A DNA stretch of 64,000 bases from Eumeta japonica (lineage: Eukaryota > Arthropoda > Insecta > Lepidoptera > Psychidae): the NCBI GenBank assembly GCA_005406025.1, contig BGZK01001346.1, forward strand, positions 1 through 64,000, read 5' to 3'. The notes under the pieces were generated by a model. It was not told where the DNA came from and did no database searches. It saw nothing but the letters and a program-made list of their open reading frames with translations. The position numbers were made by a program, and so were the translations under genes. Within the stretch, counting starts at the first letter, position 1, and each line of letters begins with the position of its first letter. Positions 44,701 to 54,915 of this stretch are shown piece by piece.

Positions 44701-45800
44701 TTAATAACCAGTGTAAACCAGCAAATATCGATCCGAATTAGCAAAAAATCACTACACCAAAGCCAAAACAGTTTGAATGGCGACAAAAGTTCACCAAAAA
44801 ACGTATTATATTGGACAATATCACCAACAATACCACGGTTTGGATGTAGAATTCCTTTGACATTTTCATTGTAAACGTGTCACCTATCACTTGGCACACC
44901 ACACTGACGTAAACAATCGCAGTAATACCAACATAACAGATAAAACATTAACTTTCGATTACACGTATACTAAAACGTTTAGTTATTGTATTAAGGGTAA
45001 TAAAGTTATGTCAAAGGAAATGCTACAATTATTTCAGTTGATGAAGATGGAATTAAAAAAACAAACAACAATACACAGAACATAACTGATACCAAAATGC
45101 GCACTATGGACGATAAAATACAACCATTATTGGAAAAAAATAAACACATGTAATCTGAAATGCAAACATTGTATAGGAAAGTAAAATATTTAGAAGAGAT
45201 GAACAAGAAGAATAATATAATAACTACACGGTGTCAAGAAAACTGAAAACAATTACAATGAGTTATTCAACATAATAATGGATATTTTAATGAACGTTAA
45301 AATAGAAAAATTAGAAACGAATAAATACTACAGATTGGGATAAAAACGAGGTGGACGTAAAATCAGGCCCATACTTATATCCTTTACGTCATATCAAAGA
45401 AAGAAAGAAATAATGAAAAATAAAGCAAAAATGCTGCATAAAACTTTTCTTACCGAAGATTTTTCAAAAGAAACGCTTGAACTACTTAAAAATTTACAGT
45501 AACAGCTAAAAGATGAAAGGAAAAAAGGAAATGAATCATTCATCAAAAATAATAAATTTATTGTAAGAGGAAAACCAGAAAATGAAAAGAGAAAAAGAAT
45601 TTCTATGTCACCCAAGAGAAAACAACCTCACTCCACAGAGGGGAGAAATACTATCGCCCCATCTAAAATGCACAAAATAATGCATTTGCATACGTAAGAA
45701 CCAGATCTTTCTCACTGTTAGACAAACGAATACAACATCATAAGGCATAGGAAACATCTGACACCGGAAACGTGTAGAAACTAAATATAAAAAAAAATCT
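44700..45800 (+). pseudogene. RTE-type LINE ORF1-like segment, inverted relative to ORF2
   Basis: From an ATG at 45009 the plus strand reads MSKEMLQLFQLMKMELKKQT, a coiled-coil-like start. After frameshifts come LFNIIMDILMNVKIEKLETN, KYYRLG, GGRKIRPILISFTSYQRKKE, IMKNKAKMLHKTFLTEDFSK, LLKNLQ, QLKDERKKGNESFIKNNKFI and VRGKPENEKRKR (45280-45600). I recognise this as the ORF1-like protein that accompanies RTE-type LINEs in insects (pattern 'RPILVxFxxxxKKxEIxKNKxxLKGT..IxEDFPKEVxExRKxLxPxLKEExxKGxxAxxxYDKLIV'). It lies head-to-head with the ORF2 segment at 42990-44480. It is broken by stops and shifts. Sequence between 44700 and 45009 may be the 5' leader of the same element. Confidence 0.7.
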
Positions 45801-45874
45801 TTATATATATTTGTAAATACATACATAGTATTACATATTAGCACATTCAATTAATAAATATAGGAAGATTTTTT

Positions 45875-46215
45875 TAATGCAAATCCTGGATTACGTAAAA
45901 TGTGTAAAGAACTGTTAATACCATACATATGCTGACGATTTACAATTGTATATTTCCTATCATCGAAATAATCTGAAATCTACAATAAATAAGATAAATA
46001 AGGATCTATTAAGAATATCTGAATGGTCTGATAAAAATTACCTCGCACTAGAAACCAGTAAATCTCAATTTATAACCCGGGGTTCTAGTCAACAAATCCT
46101 TAAAATACACTGACAAAAACTTTATATTTTGCTTGATTCTGAAGTTATACAATTTACTCAAGAAACTCGCAATTCGGGTATGATTATAAGTCCCAATCCA
46201 AGATTTTAAACTTAC
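45875..46215 (+). pseudogene. LINE reverse-transcriptase fragment (CR1/Jockey-like, YADD)
   Basis: The plus-strand translation NC*YHTYADDLQLYIS (YADD codons at 45928-45939) continues with INKINKDLLRISEWSDKNYL, ALETSKSQFITRGSSQQILK, then ILLDSEVIQFTQETRNSGMI and ISPNPRF near 46215. YADD is the catalytic box of reverse transcriptase, and the following 'W..xNxLxLNxxKSxxxxxG' pattern (here WSDKNYLALETSKSQFITRG) is typical of CR1/Jockey-group elements rather than RTE, so this is a different LINE from its neighbour. An in-frame TAA just before YHTYADD and another after QILKIH show it is dead. Both ends are truncated. Confidence 0.85.
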
Positions 46216-46489
46216 CAAAGGTTCATAACTGTTTCTATTGTTTAACTGTTCTCTGTAAAAAATTACTTTAAAGTTAATTTTCGCATAAAACTAGTAGAAC
46301 CATCGGTTTTATCAAAGCTCGACTGCTTTGATCCTGTATCCAAACCGCGGCTTTTTACAGCAAATAAAGGTTTAATACAGTGAGTGCAAAATTCGTGTAA
46401 TTAGTTTTATTTTAATGTTTCGTAAAAGCAAGGCAACAACGTCCCAATAAGGCATAAATTGCGACACGGGATAGTACCAGCAAGTTACA

Positions 46490-47553
46490 AATCTATACCA
46501 ATATTATAAGCGCGAAAGTTTGTAAGTATGGATGGATGTTTGTTGCTTTTTCACGCAAAAACTATTAAATAAATTTTGATGACACTGTACAATAATATAT
46601 AGCTTACACATCAGAATAACACATAGGCTATAATTTATAAAGATATAGTGTGAATTATCCAAAATATAACGATCAGTGTCAAGCAAGTAGGAAAAAATCT
46701 GTCATCTACGAGCTATTCTGGCGTGCGCCGCAAAAACCGTTGGAATTACACGTATGTAAAGTATAATAGAAATGTTTACCTTAAATAGTCCTACAAAAAA
46801 GCCCGTGACAGCATATATCTATCTTTTATGTGTAAGCCATTATCGCCAAAATAGTGAACCATAAATACAATAATAATTGATAATTTCTAACGCACATTTG
46901 ATAGTAACAAATTATATCAAAATAAATACTTTTATCGCATCTGGTGTTTAAAGTAGATAAACTTCGTCTTTTACACTACAACATTTGGACAAATATTTGA
47001 ATAGTTATGAAGACAGACAAGCGATTGCGCGGTCCGGCGGCAGGGTCAAACCATAAAGGTAGCAGGCATACTTTTTGAGCACGCAATGTTTTTCCCACAG
47101 CCAGCTTGACGTTGTTTGCTCACATGTTTCTAAATAGCAAAACCTGCATGTTTATACTGACCAAAATAAATCGTTTAACATAGTTTATAGGAGCATATTG
47201 CAGTAGCCATCTATAACTTTTGCATTACCATCAATCATCATATACTTCCGTACCTGTCTATCCTTACAAACTATGGCGTTTATAATACCTATAATATATA
47301 TTAGTGAGATAGATCATCATAAAAAAAAATACTTAGTTCCAATTTATATACATTACACAATATAATTGTTCGAACACTTATAACTGGAGATTAGCTGCAC
47401 CGATTTTCATTTTTAATTTGTTGGATTTTTCTCCGTCCCGAATAGCAAAATAATAGAAAACATTGAAAAATTGACAAAAAAATAAAACGCTTTCTATCAT
47501 CATTATAACAATTTTCCATCACCACGCGGGTGAAACCGCGGGGCGCAGTTAGT
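46490..47553 (+). mobile_element. non-autonomous Helitron-like element
   Basis: The start 'taccaatattataagcgcga' and 'aagtttgtaagtatggatgg' followed by 'ctttttcacgcaaaaactat' and 'aacacataggctataattta' matches the conserved insect repeat head ('ctaatattataaatgcgaaag..cacgcaaaaactact..cataggctac'). The end at 47524-47553 has a short GC hairpin cgcgg-gtgaaa-ccgcg, then 'gggcgcagTTAGT', the arrangement of Helitron 3' termini (hairpin about 10 nt before CTRR, followed by T). It has no terminal inverted repeats and no Rep/helicase frame. At about 1.06 kb it is non-autonomous. The middle (46720-47260) may include other repeat material. Confidence 0.7.
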
Positions 47554-48105
47554 TTATAATAAATCCCTTGTACACATCTTTTATCATTGTCTCGTTATAT
47601 ATCACTTTAAATCTACTATATATTTGTTACTGATCGTAACTAGAATTGATATCACAAAATTTCGTCTATTGGTAATTTTATTTAATTTTTATATTGCCAC
47701 GAATTATAAAATACTGATTGCCGCCCTAAAGTTAAATTAAATGAGATAATGGTACGTGCCTTAATAAATTAATGAAAAATGCATAGTATTTATAAAATTC
47801 AATTTAGTTTCTAAGTACCGTTATCGTAAATGGATAGTCTTATATAACCATAACTACTTTTTACATTAAAAGTTAAGAAACTAAACGATATGTACGGAGG
47901 ACAGAAAACAGCTTTAACCTTTGAAATGTCGAATCATTTATTACCATTACGTTTATCATTTCCATAGTCTACATTTTTATTTGTTTCACTACATCAACAA
48001 TTGCCATAATCGTATGATTATCAATTAGCATTAACAGACTCTTCAATGATTCGTAATGACATTAATTTCTTTTCGATTAAAAATAAAGCCAATTTATAAC
48101 TTAAT
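47554..48105. other. AT-rich DNA, no gene seen
   Basis: No feature recognised. Confidence 0.45.
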
Positions 48106-48335
48106 AATTTCGACGACACAAAAACCGTTTCCAAAGGTCGGCCTTTTGTACGGCCTAGTAACTTTTTTCAATTATCAAGGAACTGCGATTTAAAAAGTGC
48201 TTTTGTTTCATTTTGCGTTCAGTCGAAAAAATAATGAAGCGAAAAATTTAATGAACGCCCTAGAAGCATCTTTTTTGCTCGGGCGTTTCGCAGCGGGGGC
48301 GCGGCGACCGGGTACACCTGTTTGACATTTATTTT
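48106..48335. promoter_or_regulatory. GC/CpG-richer island
   Basis: 'gggcgtttcgcagcgggggc' and 'gcggcgaccgggtacacctg' (48280-48318) stand in AT-rich DNA. No coding frame or repeat signature. Confidence 0.2.
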
Positions 48336-48634
48336 TATTGGAATTTTTTAAATTAATATCGTATCATATTGCTCGCTGTCGGCTAAATTACTAATTCGCT
48401 TGAAATCACTTAAGAGAATTCGTAGTTCTCTGAGTTTTCATACGTTTCCCTAGTTTAGTTATGTTCAATTGTGCACAAAGCGTTCACAAAATATTTAAAA
48501 CAAAACTTTAGTGAATAACTAATATGTTATTAAAAAGCGGGAATATTATATAGATATTTATATATTTAACAATATATAAATACACGTACCCACACGCAGG
48601 CAGGCATGCACGTACACAAGTGAGTATGTGTGTA

Positions 48635-48635
<1 letters not shown>
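48336..48635. other. AT-rich DNA, no gene seen
   Basis: No feature recognised apart from short 'cacac/gcagg' runs leading into the TA repeat. Confidence 0.4.

Positions 48636-48673
<38 letters not shown>
48636..48673. repeat. (TA)n microsatellite
   Basis: About 18 TA units after 'gtgtgtaaaca'. Confidence 0.95.
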
Positions 48674-48677
<4 letters not shown>

Positions 48678-49029
48678 CACAATAAATGTTTTGCGTGGAG
48701 TATGGAACATAGGACACAGCCTATCCTACTCTAAATTTTGTGACTTTTTTGATTCAACTATATGAATAATAGGTTATTCGATTACAACATTTCTTGAATA
48801 CTAAACAATCCCATTTGAAAATCAAAACATAATTATGTTCGCGTAGATTACGCCGGCAAATGTCACCAGTCTATAGTTGGACTATAGACTGAAAGGCACA
48901 CTAGTATGTGTCTTTCGTGTGTTAGGTACCTAGTGCGCATTAGTGTGTCTATTGGCCGCTCTGCAAACACTTGCTATTCCATATGATGTGTTTGCTCGAT
49001 TCAATCTGTATGTTGTAGATAGATTTTCA

Positions 49030-49121
49030 AGATTTTATTCACTTACTACCTCAGATTTTATTCACTTACTGCCTCAGATTTTATTTACTTACTGCCTCAG
49101 ATTTTATTCACTCACTCCTGC
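49030..49121. repeat. 23-bp tandem repeat, about 4 copies
   Basis: Unit 'agattttattcacttact' plus 'gcctc', with starts at 49030, 49053, 49076 and 49099. Units 1-3 differ by one or two bases and unit 4 decays after 'cactcact'. A 76-codon frame passes through it and encodes a repeated SLT/FIHLL-like peptide. It is not considered coding. Confidence 0.93.
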
Positions 49122-49179
49122 TGCACACCCTTCGACAATCCTTTTAATTTCAAATCGAATAACTTGGACTTAATAACTC

Positions 49180-49400
49180 GAATAACTTAAACTTAAGCTC
49201 TCCACGCGGCTGCTTGGAGACTGCTAACGGTCGTTGTCGCCAATATTGGCCGGGATTGACGGCTAAATGTGTTCTCTGAGGTACGGAACGAGTGGTATGA
49301 TTTGGCCAAGTTTGGATAATCGTGGGATGAATTCGCTCGCAATTCGAGCTGGGTACCTTGTTTCTAAAAGGCTCTCTCTCACCACGTAATCCGAATTTTT
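49180..49400. repeat. dispersed repeat, related to 53165-53290
   Basis: Ordered matches to 53165-53290: 'agctctccacgcggctg' / 'agccccccacgctggac', 'gctaacggtcgttgtcgcca' / 'actaacgacagtcgtcaccg', 'ttctctgaggtacgga' / 'tttctgagatgcgaag'. The 'gacggct..gttctctgaggtacgga' wording is familiar from lepidopteran repeats. Family not resolved. Confidence 0.55.
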
Positions 49401-49914
49401 GTATGTTCACGTAGATATCGGCATCGTTTATTGTATTACGGGCGTCTGCTTTTAAATTGTCTTTTCACATAATGTCACTTTTAAAATTCATTTTGCATTC
49501 CACGTCTTCTTTTTAATGGATTTCAGCTCGAATGGCAGTTAAAGCGAGGACGTCGAACGCAAAATTAATTTTAAAAGTGACTTTTTATTAATGTCACTTT
49601 CAAAAGCGACAGTGGAAGAGGCTCTTACTTTTTAATCGTATAGCTTAATATTCTCTTCGTGCTGATAGTGTAGAGAAAACATTAATTTTTAAAGGTTCTC
49701 ATATGCCTAACTACTTCGAAACCAACTGATTACTAAGAGACAATGCAGTAGAAATTTATAACTTTTATTTCCTTTTAAAGGTTTTAAATATGGTGATAAT
49801 CAAGAATTTATAGCAGCTCGCTATCGGGTTTGGTACCTTCTAAACAGTTGTTATTTCGTTGTATTTTCTCTTTAAATGGCGTACTTTAATTGCCACACTG
49901 AGCAGACGGATTAA

Positions 49915-50945
49915 TAAAAAACCGGCCAAGAGCATGTCGGTTCGCACTCAGTGTAGAGTTCTGTAACCATTAATTACAAAGAAGTGCACTATAGATGAAA
50001 AAAACTAGGTTGTTACACTTTTTTCATGTTTCTCCCACAAAATAGCTATAGGCACACTTAAGCCGCATATAACTAGAGGTTATACAAATCGGTACGTCGA
50101 CTGTTACTTTTAACCTAACAGTGTTGACTAAACTTTGAGAGTTTTACTTTTAAATCCATCATATGTACTACCATCATTTTTTTCAGATTTTTCCAACTAG
50201 AGAAGGGGGATACTGACCTCTAACAAAAAATATCATTTTAAAGTTGAATATTTCTCAAACGGATACCTGCAAAAACCTATTAAACAATACCGCACACTAA
50301 GGAAAAGCGATAGATGACAAAAAAATTGGAGAAAAAAAGTTACATGATTATGTATTAAATTTTAAATGTTAAAACACAATTAAAATTCTTACTACGTTTC
50401 AAAATGTAATAATAAGATATGAAAAGGTGTACCAACAAAAAAGCGTATCTTCATGGCTATACGTCCTTTTGCTGAGAAACGCAATTTTTTGGTAATAACT
50501 CAAAAACGATATACTATTCCAAAATCTTTAAACTATTTTTTGTTGAAATTATTTATAAATCGTTACCTTTGTAATTTTTCTCATATTTTTTGTTTAAAAG
50601 ATAAAGGGGAACACATTCTATCCTATTTTCGGAGCGTTTATTTCTAACAATATTCACTTAATCCAAAAATTGCTAAGATAACATAAAATGAAATGAAGGT
50701 TTTAAAAGAACAAATTTTCAGAAGAAGAAAACTTTTCATCTTATATAGAGTGCCTCTCTCTAAAAACAATTATTTTTGCCATTTAATTATCAAACTAAGT
50801 AGCAGCTTATACAAGACACCTACACTCCAAATTACATCAATATATATCTTGTTTATAGTTTTTGAATAAAATAGATGGACGGACGTGACGAAACTATAAG
50901 GGTTCCGTTTTTGCCATTTTGGCTACGAAACTCTAAAAATGGCGC
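49915..50945 (+). repeat. 'accggcc' dispersed repeat, long copy 1
   Basis: Head 'aaccggccaagagcatgtcg' (about 49920) and end 'gacggacgtgacgaaactat' then 'aagggttccg..gctacgaaactctaaaaat' (50878-50940). The internal block 'agcgtatcttcatggctata' (50441-50460) and 'tataaatcgttacctttgta' are shared with the copy at 61645-62412. This is a widespread lepidopteran-type interspersed repeat whose consensus runs from 'aaccggccaagtgcgagtcg' to 'ctacggaaccctaaaaa'. No inverted repeats or coding capacity were found, so its class is unknown to me. Confidence 0.75.
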
Positions 50946-51089
50946 TTATCATCATCAATAGATCAGTCAATTTTCATACGATTCCTTTAGTCCGAAACGC
51001 CTATAATGAGTAATAGGGTAATCCAGTTTCACTCCTAGAGTCATACGTTATAAGTACCAGAATAATTCTAGAATAAATACAATAAAACG

Positions 51090-51380
51090 TGTAAAAGTTG
51101 TCGTCTGTCTTAAGGGGTGCACAATTGACGTCTCCAGGAAATTAAAGGAGGGATTATTCCATCAGGAAACTTAGTTTGTACAACTCGAGGTTGACGTCGA
51201 GCTCGTTTTAAAGAAGGAGACGTCCCTGGCCCTTCTGGAAGTTGGCAGGTCGCCGCCTCGAATTAACAAATTGAAATGGCAAGACGAGTTCTTTGATTGT
51301 TCTAAACTAAGCGAGGCTTCGTCTGTTAAATAAATCTAATCGACGCGCCCGCCATCTCGACGACCCTAATACGATTTAAA
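51090..51380. promoter_or_regulatory. GC-richer unique island, candidate conserved non-coding element
   Basis: 'cgaggttgacgtcgagctcg', 'gacgtccctggcccttctgg', 'gcaggtcgccgcctcgaatt' and 'cgacgcgcccgccatctcga' fall within 300 bp. No repeat or coding signature. Next to it, a plus frame of 111 codons (51453-51788) has no recognisable domain. Confidence 0.25.
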
Positions 51381-52449
51381 ATAGATCCTGATTTAGTTCA
51401 ACATGACGGTGATAAATATACAGCATTTCCCCCTAATGATAAAATTGAACAGGTGTATGTGTTTCCAATGTCCAGTCGAACTTTCGCCATCCTGCCGTCA
51501 ACCGAAGGTCGTTTTAGTTTTTATTGTCACTCGGTCGTTTTTTTAGATCCAGACAGCAAGAAGCGCTCTCAACAATATGTCAACGAAGATAACGAACTGT
51601 TAATTGACTCGAACCGCATTCATGTAACCATACGGCTGTTTATTATTTCTATATGGCTGTTTCTTGGGATATTAAAAATTGATATAGTTAAGTGGAATCC
51701 CTGTATGATCCTGTTTCATAGAAGTTTTCACGATATCGACCATTTCCTTCGAGACGGACCGGAAAATTTAGCAACGGTGTGTGTCTAGCCACCTCAATTC
51801 ATTGATAGAATCTGTGTTGTAGCTGAGAACAGGGTTAAAAATGTCACAACGTACAATTTTTGCTTTTATGTACTTTTAATGCCTTATTTTTTCGGATTAT
51901 CCAATCAATAAGACCGATTTTATATGTCTGCGGTGCTGGAATAACATAAAAGGTTATGAGGGTATTTTATATCAATAAATCCTCGTTAAGAATCGTGAAC
52001 GTGATGTAACAATACGCAAAAACCTATTTGTTGGTTTTTCCTTGACGCTTAAAAATTCAATTTTCTCTCAAAAATTGTTCAAGTCGTCACTATAAGACGT
52101 AGGTTCGTATTAATAAAGCACACTTAAGTGCGTGCTCCATCTTGAAAGTGGAAAGAGGAAATGGAGAGAGTTACATTGTTTTTCTGTATAGAAAATAATA
52201 TGAGTCTCGTTCTCGTGTTAGTTCTTGGAATGACGCATAATTTGAGTACGGTTTGTCAATATGGACTCAAGAGAAAGACCACAAATAGATATCGAACTGA
52301 TCTAATCAAAATTTTAATTTAATATTACCGAGTATTCGAATTAGTAATTCATTACCAATTTTATTTCTTAATGATTTACTTTCTTGAAACTCTTTTAACA
52401 AAGAACTTAATTTACAGATTGTATTAAATCAACTAACTACGGAAAAATA
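51381..52449. other. no gene supported
   Basis: Includes a 111-codon plus frame (51453-51788, starting MYVFPMSSRTFAILPSTEGR) with mixed composition and a hydrophobic stretch (LFIISIWLFLGIL). Without homology or codon bias I do not call it. The remainder is AT-rich. Confidence 0.35.
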
Positions 52450-52600
52450 TATATCCCTACCCAAGGAAACGGCAACACACTCGTAAAAACTCTGAAGTTG
52501 GAATTGTCCATGGGCGGCGGTGAATCCCTACTCTCTAGTGATTTGCGTGTTCGTTTGACCCTCAAAAACGCTACGAGAAAAAAACCAATATTTTATTAAT
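52450..52600 (+). mobile_element. lepidopteran LINE 3' tail (second copy)
   Basis: 'cccaaggaaacggcaacaca', 'tccatgggcggcggtgaatc', 'tctagtgatttgcgtgttcg' and 'tttgacc' correspond in order to the minus-strand copy at 20335-20475. It ends in 'gagaaaaaaacc'. Only the 3' tail is present, as expected for a severely 5'-truncated LINE. Confidence 0.78.
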
Positions 52601-53164
52601 ACGATGCTACAGTTTTAGTGCCAAGGTTAGAAAATCTGACTATTATAAGCAAATGACAACTCGTCCAACAATTAACATCTGCAGCGCAATAAAATTGTAA
52701 GTGACTTAGAAATTACTCTACATTATCCAAATCTTACAAGTACTTCCATAACTAATAAAAGCCCACAGTTCACATCAATTCATTCGGCGTTAGAAGTTTG
52801 TCTGGATTTAGGGGAAATAATTATTATATATTTTTTTCGCTTAAAAAGAAGCCGCTTCAATTTTTTATATCTTATTTCTTAGTAATAGTTAATTAAAAGT
52901 ACTCGTCACATCATATTACATAGCTATAACACTTATATACATATAGACTAAATACATATATTATATATTTAGTAAGTGACTCATTGCTCTAAATGAACTT
53001 CGTCTATTTATCATCCAGCGCAGGCTATTATATTGGGGCGAGTTCGTAGACTTGGAGACGGTACCATTCTTTAGGTTCATTAGGTAAGTCATCGAATTTT
53101 AAAACGTATACGCCCATTGAAATAGTGCTTGTATTGTGTCAGGTTTTCTAATCACTACATTGTT
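52601..53164. other. AT-rich DNA, no gene seen
   Basis: No feature recognised. Confidence 0.45.
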
Positions 53165-53295
53165 GAATTAGAACTTTAAGCCCCCCACGCTGGACTAGTA
53201 TGGATTGGGAAATACTAACGACAGTCGTCACCGATAGCAATGTCCGAAACCAGTGGCTTAGAATACTTTCTGAGATGCGAAGCTTAAGGTTTAAT
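53165..53295. repeat. dispersed repeat, related to 49180-49400
   Basis: See the matches listed for 49180-49400. 'tggattgggaaatactaacg' is a phrase familiar from lepidopteran LINE-derived repeats. Confidence 0.55.
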
Positions 53296-53385
53296 GTTAC
53301 TTAAGTTTATATATGAATTATAAGCGGTCACACGTCCGCTTCTCTGGACGTAATTTTAAATTTAACAATTATTTTTCATATTCTA

Positions 53386-53590
53386 ATGTGGCCCCGGTTT
53401 CGCTCCCGTGGACATAGAATGATCTCCTTTGATGTATGTATCGGTCGGTTTTCTATCAATTTCGATCACGATCACGAACCTGTTCTCGATGTCGATTCTG
53501 TTTCCATTTCCAGGTTCGGTCTCCAACTCGTCTCGATTCCGATACAGGCCTCGTTACCAATCTTGGTCCTCCCTTGGGCATTAATGGTAG
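53386..53590 (-). mobile_element. hexamer-tract, Helitron-ended short element (copy C)
   Basis: Starts 'gtggccccggtttcgctccc' plus 'gtggacatag' (53388-53417), a Helitron-like 3' edge in reverse complement with the shared 11-mer. The hexamer tract follows from about 53445 ('tcaatttcgatcacgatcac', 'gttctcgatgtcgattctgt', 'ctcgtctcgattccgataca') and ends near 53575. Two overlapping plus frames of 97 and 67 codons run through it and encode Asp/Arg/Ser-rich repeats. They reflect the 6-bp periodicity and are not genes. Confidence 0.6.
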
Positions 53591-54714
53591 TTACAAAAAA
53601 ATATTACTTATACTGCAATGGGCATCCAAACAAACATAATATTATAAGAACCCTAAATCCTAAAACCCACCATAAGTGATTCCACGTCGTATAGTCAAGT
53701 CTCAATTACAATCCAGTCCAATCGTCAATATATGACATTCATCCATACAAATATAGTTTTACATTTTCTGTATTACAAACAGCCTGTAACCATCTACAGA
53801 GGATTCTGTATCGAATAGCCATGGTCCCATGCCTAAACGTTTAATAGTTTTTACGTGATGAGTGTCCGAAGAAACATTTTCATCTTATATATATATATAA
53901 ATTAATTTCATTTTTATAATATTTAACAAGTTTCTTATTAGAAAAATCTTTGACGTAATTATAGCCTACATAATAGATGATAATGTAGTTTTCAATGTGC
54001 CTACTTACTTTCCTTTATACGACCTAGGTAGGAGCCTTTGGGACCTACACTGCTGAACGTTTCTTTCACTTACTTATAGACTCAAAAAATATCAATTATT
54101 CCTTTGTCGACAAACGAAAAAGTTCATGATGAACCCGTATGCTGTAGTAAGTTCAGTTGAATCTTCAGGGAACGTGAAGTGCCCAAGACTTTCGGCCAAC
54201 CTTCTTACACTAAACCTATTTATAGAAGTATCTGTTTTCGTTCAAAAATGTAGGCATTATTTTCTTATATAATACACTTAGGAGCCGTCAATTCTGAATG
54301 TGATCACCGCATTGGTGACAAAGCTATCCAGTAGGTAGCAGGCTATCCTGAAAATTTTAAGATTCAAACTCTGAATTTGCAATAAAAGATTTTAAGGGGC
54401 ATACCTCACCATCGGTCTATAGAAACTTATTACAAGAATAACGAGTGGATCAGACAAAAAAATCGTAAGTCGATGAGGCTAGACCGAAAAAAATATAGAG
54501 GCACCTACTCATATTTTTTCATGCTACGAGAAACATCTTGATACATTGATTAACTCATCCAAGGCAGGTGTACAGTTCTGGTTTAAAATTAGAAGCATCA
54601 TCATTGAGCATTTTTATAGAAAACTAACTCTTAAAGAGCTCTAAAACAACATAACATTTTGTAGATGGATATGAGTCCGAATACTCGAAAACCAGACAAG
54701 TAACTACTAAACTG
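53591..54714. other. AT-rich DNA, no gene seen
   Basis: No gene or classified repeat recognised. The stretch at 54000-54400 is of mixed composition but unplaced. Confidence 0.4.
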
Positions 54715-54915
54715 GCGGTCTCTTAGGTAGCAACATGGCATCTGACGGATGGACGAGGGGGGTGATGGAAAGGAGAGTGGGCCACCGAGACTCTTACTCA
54801 CTCGACAAAAGACAACAGCGGAAGCTTCACGTCTATATTATGAGATAGTATGGTATTTCACTATTCGAGCCGGCCGATTTTCTCAAAAGCCAAATTGACC
54901 ACAGCACGGCCCTAC
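54715..54915 (+). repeat. SINE-like dispersed repeat, related to 20478-20680
   Basis: 'gagtgggccaccgagactct' and 'tactcactcgacaaaagaca' closely follow a lepidopteran repeat pattern, with 'ttcgagccggccgattttct' and 'gaccacagcacggccctacc' at the 3' side. Ordered matches to the 20.5-kb copy are listed there. Confidence 0.6.

Noticed and set aside
49030..49121. Possible CRISPR-like array
   Set aside because: It is a contiguous 23-bp tandem repeat without unique spacers, in a eukaryotic transposon-bearing sequence.
51453..51788. 111-codon plus frame with a hydrophobic segment
   Set aside because: One plausible membrane-like stretch is common in AT-rich chance frames. No homology recognised and no codon bias.
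53386..53679. 97- and 67-codon overlapping frames with Asp/Arg-rich repeats
   Set aside because: A product of the 6-bp tract in element copy C. No independent coding evidence.
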